Assembly: GCF_015752285.1 (NCBI RefSeq)
Contig: NZ_JADOUY010000004.1
Location: 248,001 to 312,000 of the forward strand
Origin: Mycetocola_A sp015752285
Lineage (GTDB): Bacteria > Actinomycetota > Actinomycetes > Actinomycetales > Microbacteriaceae
Direction of reading: 5' to 3'
Length of the DNA: 64,000 bases
Shown in pieces: positions 58,297-64,000 of the stretch; position 1 is the first letter of the stretch, and each line of letters starts with the position of its first letter. The notes under the pieces are model-generated. The model was not told where the DNA came from. It saw only the letters and a list, made by a program, of their open reading frames with translations, and searched no databases. Position numbers and translations under genes: made by a program.

Positions 58297-59271
58297 ATGA
58301 TTGACAAGCTCAAGCTGGTCGACCACGTCCAGGCGATCAACTGGAACAGGATCGAGGACGAGAAAGACGTCGAGGTCTGGAACCGCCTCGTCAATAACTT
58401 CTGGCTGCCCGAGAAGGTGCCGCTGTCGAACGACATCCAGTCGTGGAACACCCTCACCCCCGAGGAGCAGCAGCTGACGATGCGGGTCTTCACCGGCCTC
58501 ACCCTGCTCGACACGTTGCAGGGTACCGTCGGCGCCGTCTCGCTGATCCCGGATGCGATCACCCCTCATGAAGAGGCGGTCTACACCAACATCGCGTTCA
58601 TGGAGTCTGTGCACGCCAAGAGCTACTCGTCGATCTTCTCCACCCTTTGCTCCACCAAGGAGATCGACGAGGCATTCCGCTGGTCGGTCGAGAACGAGAA
58701 CCTTCAGAAGAAGGCCGCGATCGTCATGGACTACTACACCGGTGACGACCCGCTCAAGCGCAAGGTGGCATCGACCCTGCTCGAGTCGTTCCTCTTCTAC
58801 TCCGGGTTCTACCTGCCGATGTACTGGTCGAGCCGTGCCAAGCTCACCAACACGGCAGACATGATCCGCCTCATCATCCGTGATGAGGCCGTGCACGGCT
58901 ACTACATCGGCTACAAGTTCCAGAAGGGTCTCGAGAAAGAGACCGAGGAGCGCCGCCAGGAGATCAAGGACTACACGTTCAACCTTCTGTTCGAGCTCTA
59001 CGACAACGAGGTGCAGTACACGCAGGACCTCTACGACACCGTCGGTCTGACCGAAGACGTCAAGAAATTCCTGCACTACAACGCCAACAAGGCCCTGATG
59101 AACCTCGGCTATGAGCCGATGTTCCCGAAGACGGTCACCGATGTGAACCCGGCGATCCTGTCGGCGCTCTCGCCGAACGCCGACGAGAACCACGACTTCT
59201 TCTCGGGGTCGGGTTCGTCGTATGTCATCGGTAAGGCTGTTGTCACCGAAGACGCGGACTGGGACTTCTAA
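58297..59271 (+). CDS. nrdF: Class Ib ribonucleotide reductase small subunit
   Basis: Dimetal tyrosyl-radical subunit of 324 residues. Metal-site residues are in helices with FMESVHAKSYSS and RDEAVHGYYIGYKFQ, and the C-terminal EDADWDF is the tail that binds NrdE. The AAGGAAC upstream fits the ATG. NrdI, next to NrdE, is expected to activate a manganese form. It is the last gene of the operon and has its own terminator. Confidence 0.96.
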   Translation: MIDKLKLVDHVQAINWNRIEDEKDVEVWNRLVNNFWLPEKVPLSNDIQSWNTLTPEEQQLTMRVFTGLTLLDTLQGTVGAVSLIPDAITPHEEAVYTNIAFMESVHAKSYSSIFSTLCSTKEIDEAFRWSVENENLQKKAAIVMDYYTGDDPLKRKVASTLLESFLFYSGFYLPMYWSSRAKLTNTADMIRLIIRDEAVHGYYIGYKFQKGLEKETEERRQEIKDYTFNLLFELYDNEVQYTQDLYDTVGLTEDVKKFLHYNANKALMNLGYEPMFPKTVTDVNPAILSALSPNADENHDFFSGSGSSYVIGKAVVTEDADWDF

Positions 59272-59281
59272 CCCGGGTGCA

Positions 59282-59317
59282 GAGAGTGCGGTCGTCCGGA
59301 AGGGCGGCCGCATTCTC
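59282..59317 (+). terminator. nrdF terminator
   Basis: Stem GAGAGTGCGGTCGTCC paired to GGGCGGCCGCATTCTC around GGAA, sixteen pairs with three G-U, just after the stop. Confidence 0.65.
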
Positions 59318-59388
59318 GTGTCCGGGCGTGGGGCGACGGCAGAGTCGTGTGCCGAAAGCGATGTCAGTGGTCGGGTGTTCATCGATTC

Positions 59389-60806
59389 ATGGAAGGCACC
59401 GCAGCCCCGGCAGAGCACAGCGACTCCGACGACCGCGTCGCGATCAACGAAACGACGCTGTCTGCCACCATCGCCGATACCTGCAGTTCCCTGCTTGACG
59501 CTGTAGCCCTGATCGAGCGGATCGAGGCGAAGCAAGACGCGTGGAAGATCGACTTCATCGACCAGGCGCGGCGGGTCGCTGAAATCTCCGAGCACGGGCT
59601 GGTGGCCGTCGGGTCGTCTCTGAGCCCCCGTCAGAAAGGAGAGATGGTGCAGCGGTCGTTTCGTGCCGAGGTGGCCGGCGTCCTCCACATTCCTGAGGGA
59701 ACTGCCGGGCAACTGATCGACGACAGCTCGGCGCTCATGCACCGGCTGCCCGCCTCGCTCGCCGCGCTCCGCGCAGGAGACATCAGTCTTCGCCATGCCC
59801 GGGTGATCGTCGACCAGACATCGTCGCTCGACGAGCAGACAGCACACGCGCTCGAAGCGGCGGTGCTCCCATTTGCGCAGACACTCACGGTGTCCCGGTT
59901 CCGGCAACAGGCGCGTGTTATTCGAGAGCGGATCGACGCCGATTCGGCTATCGAACGCACGACGAGGTCCGCGAAAGACCGTCGGCTGGAGTTCGTTCCT
60001 GCGCCAGACGGCATGGCCTGGCTCAGCCTGTACACGACAGCGCCTGAAGCCCGGTCTCTCTACGCAGCAGTCCGTGAGGCGGCAATGAGCCTCCAACGCA
60101 CTGACGAGGCGCGAACTGTGTCGCAGCTCGTCGCAGACGTGTGCGCCGATGCTCTCGCCGCCGGGCTGGCCGGAGAGCGCGCTGCGGGGCCGTCGACAAC
60201 CGCATTCGGCCGGATCGAGCCGACCGTGGTGGTCACCGTTCCAGCCATGACGCTCTTGGACGTGAGTGACGAACCCGGCGACCTTGCAGGCTATGGTCCC
60301 ATCGACTCAGACACCGCCAGAAGGCTCGCCGGAAAATCGAAGACCTGGTTGCGGCTCCTGACCGATCCCGTGTCAGGCGCGCCACTGACGCTCGGACGAA
60401 CGAGGTACAAGCCAACCAAACGGATGCGCGAATATCTGGCGCTTCGCGACGGGTTCTGCAGGTTCCCCGGCTGTTCCCGACGGGCGAGGCATTGTGAGAT
60501 CGACCACACACAGGCGTGGCTCACGGTGGGCGAACCGACTGCGGCAACCTCTCACACCTGTGCCCCATGCACCATCGGCTGAAGCATCAGACGACCTGGC
60601 AGGCGAAGCAACTCGGGGGCGGGATCCTCCTGTGGACCTCACCAGATGGGCGCACCCAGGTCACCGAGCCAGACCTCCGATTTCAGCAGGTGTCGTCCCG
60701 GCCTCCGCCAGGACCACCGGTGACGTCGGCGCCGTCGGCATCCAGGAGCCCGTCTCGCTTCACGACCCTGACGCCAACCGGGGCCGATGACCATCCGCCG
60801 TTCTGA
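59389..60806 (+). pseudogene. DUF222/HNH (13E12-type) gene broken by a one-base frameshift
   Basis: The reading frame runs from the ATG at 59389 through a DUF222 domain and into an HNH motif (RDGFCRFPGCSRRARHCEIDHTQAW), then shifts. The rest of the HNH domain (HGGRTDCGNLSHLCPMHHRLKH) continues in the minus-one frame to 60806. The change is at about 60519-60521, where a GGG run appears to have become GG. The intact protein would be about 470 residues. These genes are multi-copy in actinobacteria and their biochemistry is poorly known. Sequencing error is an alternative. Confidence 0.8.
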
Positions 60807-60843
60807 GTGAAGCGAGGATATCGCGGGTGGCCTGTGCACGCGT

Positions 60844-60940
60844 GTTGAGAAGCGCCGCCCCTGAGAGACACCGGCGTTGAGAAGCGCCGCCCCTGAGACG
60901 CACCGGCGTTGAGAAAGCACGCCGTTGAGAAGCGCCGTTG
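60844..60940. repeat. Tandem repeat with 32-base period, GTTGAGAAGCGCCGCCCCTGAGA
   Basis: Units start at 60844, 60876 and 60908, with a truncated unit at 60924 (16 bases later). The 32-base period is not a multiple of three, so it is not a coding repeat. It lies between the broken DUF222 gene and the molybdoenzyme gene. Confidence 0.75.
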
Positions 60941-61031
60941 TTCCCGAGGCGTCCCCGTGCCAGAAGATGCGCATTCCGATCTCGGACCACACTCCGACCA
61001 CATGCGCAGGATGCGGGACTAGCCTGAACGC

Positions 61032-62582
61032 ATGACAGACCGGCGCCGCTCCCAACCGCGGTGGGTTGGGCCGGCCGCTGCCGGCGTTGGAGCGGTCGCA
61101 TTCGGTGCCGGGATCGGCGAACTCGGTGCTGCGCTGCTCGCCCCGGAGTCGAGCCCGGTCATCGTGGTGGGGTCTCTGCTCATCGACCTCGCACCGTCGT
61201 GGGCAAAGGACGCTGCGATCGCGCTGTTCGGAACCGCAGACAAGGTGGCCCTCCTGATCGGCATCGGTATCGCGCTCACGGTGGCCGCAGGGGCAGCCGG
61301 CGTGTCCGAGGCTCGACGACCACCCGTCGGGCGGCTTGTCATCGCCCTCCTCGGCGTGGTCGGAGCGGTCGCTGCGTCGACGAGAGCCAACCCACCGATG
61401 CTCGCGGTCGCTCCTGCCGCGCTTGCCGCGCTTGCCGCGGTTGTCGCGCTGCAGATCCTGACTCCCCGTGTGCCGGATGCCGCAGGCGGCGTGACGGACA
61501 CAGGGCAGGCGACGGGCATCGACAGACGGCGTTTTCTCGGCTGGGCAGGGGGAGCGGCAGCGATCGGCGCGCTCGCCGCTCTCGGGGGGTACGCCCTGCA
61601 GGCAGGGAGCAGGAGCATCGCGGCGATTCGCGATGCCATCATGCTGCCGAAGCCCGCATCGACCGCCACGGTTCCCGCGGCATCCGAATTCAAGATCGAC
61701 GGTCTCAGCGCTCTGGTCACGCCCAACGAGGAGTTCTACCGGATCGACACGGCGCTCTCGGTTCCAGCGGTCGACCCGTCGGACTGGAGCCTGCGAATCC
61801 ACGGCATGGTGGAGCGTGAGATCACGATCACCTGGGACGAACTGCTGGCGCTGCCGCTCGAGGAGAGCGTCACGACCCTCGCCTGCGTCTCGAACGAGGT
61901 GGGCGGCGGGCTGATCGGCAACGCCTTGTGGCTCGGCTACCCGATTCGCGAGATGCTCGCGCGGGCGTCGCCGAGCGATGACGCCGACATGGTGCTCTCG
62001 CGTAGCATCGACGGGTTCACCGCGTCGACTCCTCTCGCCGTGCTCGAAGACGACAGGAACGCCATCCTCGCGGTGGGCATGAACGGCGAGCCCCTTCCTC
62101 CTGAGCACGGATTTCCGGTCCGGATGGTCGTTCCAGGGCTCTACGGGTACGTTTCGGCCACGAAATGGGTGACCGAACTCGAGGTGACGCGCTTCGACGC
62201 GGCATCCGCATACTGGACCGACCGTGGGTGGAGCGATCGAGGGCCGGTGAAGATCTCGTCGCGCATCGATGTTCCGAGCGCACGGCAGTCGCTCGCAGCC
62301 GGCACGATCACGGTCGCCGGAGTCGCCTGGCACCAGCACGTCGGGATCGATCGCGTCGAGGTGCAGGTCGACGGCGGCAGCTGGCGAGAGGCAACACTTG
62401 CACCTGCGATCTCGATCGACACCTGGGTGCAGTGGCGATATGACTGGGAAGCGTCCGCTGGAACCCACAAGTTGCGGGTGCGCGCGGTCGGCACGGACGG
62501 TGAAATCCAGATTTCGGACAAGCAGGGTGTGCTTCCTGATGGAGCGACCGGGCTCGACGAACGGACCGTCGACGTGCTTTGA
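61032..62582 (+). CDS. Sulfite-oxidase-like molybdopterin oxidoreductase with membrane anchor
   Basis: Protein of 516 residues with about four hydrophobic helices at the N-terminus (10-150), a twin-arginine-like DRRRFLGWAGGAAAIG (164-179), and an extracytoplasmic sulfite-oxidase-type domain. The molybdenum-ligand Cys is in TTLACVSNEVGG; GYPIREML and GLYGYVSATKWVTEL are further cofactor loops. A C-terminal Ig-like dimer domain follows, with RVEVQVDGGSWREATL. No heme partner gene is near, so the electron acceptor is unknown. Cofactor biosynthesis genes are outside the window. Confidence 0.9.
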   Translation: MTDRRRSQPRWVGPAAAGVGAVAFGAGIGELGAALLAPESSPVIVVGSLLIDLAPSWAKDAAIALFGTADKVALLIGIGIALTVAAGAAGVSEARRPPVGRLVIALLGVVGAVAASTRANPPMLAVAPAALAALAAVVALQILTPRVPDAAGGVTDTGQATGIDRRRFLGWAGGAAAIGALAALGGYALQAGSRSIAAIRDAIMLPKPASTATVPAASEFKIDGLSALVTPNEEFYRIDTALSVPAVDPSDWSLRIHGMVEREITITWDELLALPLEESVTTLACVSNEVGGGLIGNALWLGYPIREMLARASPSDDADMVLSRSIDGFTASTPLAVLEDDRNAILAVGMNGEPLPPEHGFPVRMVVPGLYGYVSATKWVTELEVTRFDAASAYWTDRGWSDRGPVKISSRIDVPSARQSLAAGTITVAGVAWHQHVGIDRVEVQVDGGSWREATLAPAISIDTWVQWRYDWEASAGTHKLRVRAVGTDGEIQISDKQGVLPDGATGLDERTVDVL

Positions 62583-62824
62583 GCGACGGAGCGTCACGAG
62601 AACGAACGGGCATGTTGCAGCGCAGCGGGGCGATGCGTATTCTCGGACTACGGCGTCGTCACACGCCTGATTCCCTGACCAGCGGCCCACACCCGCAGGC
62701 AGTGCGGGAACAAGGTGATCGTTCATCGTGGCGGGCGACTCCTTTTCGATGATCTCGGCAATCGTGGTCAGCACGGGTCCGGTGTGGGTCGGACGGCGTG
62801 CTCACGGCCACGGGAGAGAACATC

Positions 62825-63979
62825 ATGACCCAGCGTCACTCGGCCAAGAAGCTGATCCGAGCGCGGATGTCCCGCACCGGCGAGAGCTATACGACAGCGT
62901 TTCGCCGTCTCCAGTCGGAGCGGGAGCATCACGGGCATCCCGATGCAGTGTCGGGCTATCCGAGTTTCGGTGCCGCCTCCCACGGGCCATCCGCTCTGGC
63001 CCGTCACCTTCTCGCCGTTCGGGGGATCGGTGTGTCCGAACCGATGGCATTCGGCCTCGGCGGCGGGGTCGGGTTTCTCTATGCTGTCTTCGAGTACCGC
63101 GCGGTGTCGCATCCGCTTCTCACGATCGTGGCGCAGCACCATCCGAAGCCCTGGCTGGAGAGTGTGGCCGAGCACCTACGCCTGGACCTCTCGACGACGA
63201 CGTCGAGCGGGCCGGCTTCGGCTCTGACGAAGCTTGATGCGTCACTCGACGCGGGATCGCCCGCCTGGCTCACGGTGGGCAGGGGGCACCTCGCCTGGCA
63301 CGAGGCGACATCAGACGAGGAAGCGGCAGACCCCTATCCGATCGTCGTCGCCGGGCGGTCGGCTGGGCGGTACCTCATCGACGACACCGCGTCTGACCCG
63401 CACCTTATCCCTGCAGACCGACTTGCGACGGCGTGGGCCGCTCACCGAAAAGGCCGGTTCGGTCTGACGACCATCAGCTCACCGGTTTCGGTTCTTGACA
63501 TCGGTCACGCCGTCCGTTCGGCGATAGCGATGACGACAGCGCATCTCACCGGACCTGTGCTCGGAAATTCGTTCGACGTCAACATCGGCGTGAGCGGTAT
63601 GGAACGCCTACTCGCGGACCTGGAGGACGAGGGGACGAAGAGGGGGTGGGTGCGCCGATTCGGGTCTGCGGAGTCGTTCGCGGCCGGGATGGCGCGACTG
63701 GCGGAGTGTCTGACCTGGTCGCACACCGCTCCGGCGGCTGGCCGCCCGTTGTACGCCGAGTTCCTCGACGAGGCTGGCCCGGTGTCGGGCATGGCGCTCG
63801 GCCCCGCAGCCGAGACCGCACGCGACGCCGGCGCGGTCTGGGCCACCATCGCCGACCTGGCCGCAGACGCGACCGACCCCGGCCGAACGATCACCGAATT
63901 GGCCGTCAGGGTGCGCTCCGTCCTCGTTCTCGAGCGCCGGCTGGCCGCGGAACTCGGATCGGCACTCGACGCGGTCTGA
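62825..63979 (+). CDS. BtrH-like (BtrH_N/DUF4872) protein
   Basis: Protein of 384 residues related to BtrH, which transfers an acyl group in butirosin synthesis. The N-terminal RTGESYTTAFRRLQ tag precedes the BtrH_N domain with GVSEPMAFGLGGGVGFLYAVFEY (split here) and the later DIGHAVRSAIAMTTAHLTGP. The catalytic Cys of the family, expected after the initial His, is not visible: the segment reads ASHGPSALARH. A GGGAGAGAA six to eight bases before the ATG supports the start. No biosynthetic cluster is visible to the window edge. Confidence 0.75.
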   Translation: MTQRHSAKKLIRARMSRTGESYTTAFRRLQSEREHHGHPDAVSGYPSFGAASHGPSALARHLLAVRGIGVSEPMAFGLGGGVGFLYAVFEYRAVSHPLLTIVAQHHPKPWLESVAEHLRLDLSTTTSSGPASALTKLDASLDAGSPAWLTVGRGHLAWHEATSDEEAADPYPIVVAGRSAGRYLIDDTASDPHLIPADRLATAWAAHRKGRFGLTTISSPVSVLDIGHAVRSAIAMTTAHLTGPVLGNSFDVNIGVSGMERLLADLEDEGTKRGWVRRFGSAESFAAGMARLAECLTWSHTAPAAGRPLYAEFLDEAGPVSGMALGPAAETARDAGAVWATIADLAADATDPGRTITELAVRVRSVLVLERRLAAELGSALDAV

Positions 63980-64000
63980 CCGGGTCGAGGTGGGCTAGTC

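Noticed and set aside
57541..60096. An 851-codon open frame on the minus strand across nrdE, nrdF and the DUF222 gene
   Set aside because: It crosses three recognisable genes and their terminator and has no motif of its own.
60844..60940. A CRISPR array suggested by the 32-base period
   Set aside because: The whole period repeats with no unique spacers, there are too few units, and no cas gene is present.
60639..62774. A 711-codon open frame opposite the molybdoenzyme
   Set aside because: It is rich in Arg and Asp without domains and runs through the tandem repeat; the molybdoenzyme on the other strand is convincing.

Overview
The window is high-GC actinobacterial chromosome. The best fit is the family Microbacteriaceae, genus not resolved. 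The evidence is the linked SenX3-RegX3 and PhoU, the fused IspDF, CarD, a free-standing GroEL under CIRCE control, bacterial XPB, the class Ib ribonucleotide reductase nrdHIEF, a 13E12-type DUF222/HNH gene, and gene order shared with other actinobacteria. No prophage, integrase, insertion sequence, rRNA operon or CRISPR array was seen. Most of the window is core genome.

Layout. 1-7.5 kb: phosphate sensing (phoU divergent from senX3-regX3), a lipoprotein, carD, then ispDF-cysS-rlmB for isoprenoids, tRNA charging and rRNA methylation. 7.5-15.7 kb: a DUF4032 kinase-like protein, a sugar-importer ATPase, a membrane-anchored DsbA-like protein, a ThrE exporter, tRNA-Thr, a DMT permease, a nitroreductase, MsrB, and two small cell-envelope or unknown genes. 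15.9-22.8 kb: a cold-shock gene, groEL with two CIRCE elements, a lone WXG100 protein, a second two-component system, and a FolP2-like/RibD-like pair. 22.8-31.4 kb: the XPB helicase and its partner, a long cold-shock protein, an acidic DUF3027 protein, serC, an iron-type DtxR regulator, and an NlpC/P60 wall hydrolase with an elaborate leader. 31.4-38 kb: a possible small RNA between two terminators, an HNH protein, a VOC protein, tRNA-Arg, small genes, and a 1,250-residue helicase-like protein that has lost key ATPase residues. 37.9-43 kb: mscL, an FmdB zinc ribbon, 5-FTHF cyclo-ligase, galU, rimJ and sepX/glpR, then tRNA-Ala and ppk2. 43-48.4 kb: Fpg/Nei and a three-gene operon (GT2 synthase, HlyD-like adaptor, GH81 lipoprotein). 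48.6-55 kb: a glycosyltransferase, DUF445, DUF4349, an FMN reductase and an MFS pump. 55-59.3 kb: nrdHIEF. 59.3-64 kb: a frameshifted DUF222/HNH gene, a 32-bp tandem repeat, a sulfite-oxidase-like molybdoenzyme and a BtrH-like protein.

The strongest candidates for something little described are the GT2-HlyD-GH81 operon, which I read as a beta-1,3-glucan synthesis and export module; the degenerate helicase-nuclease; the galU-rimJ-sepX cluster that lacks the usual glp/moeA gene; and the structured control region of the NlpC/P60 gene. Several genes start exactly six bases after a TAnnnT -10 element, so leaderless transcription looks common. Short dispersed repeats of the TCTCGACAAGCTCGA type occur in the nrd operon gaps and in the carD terminator.
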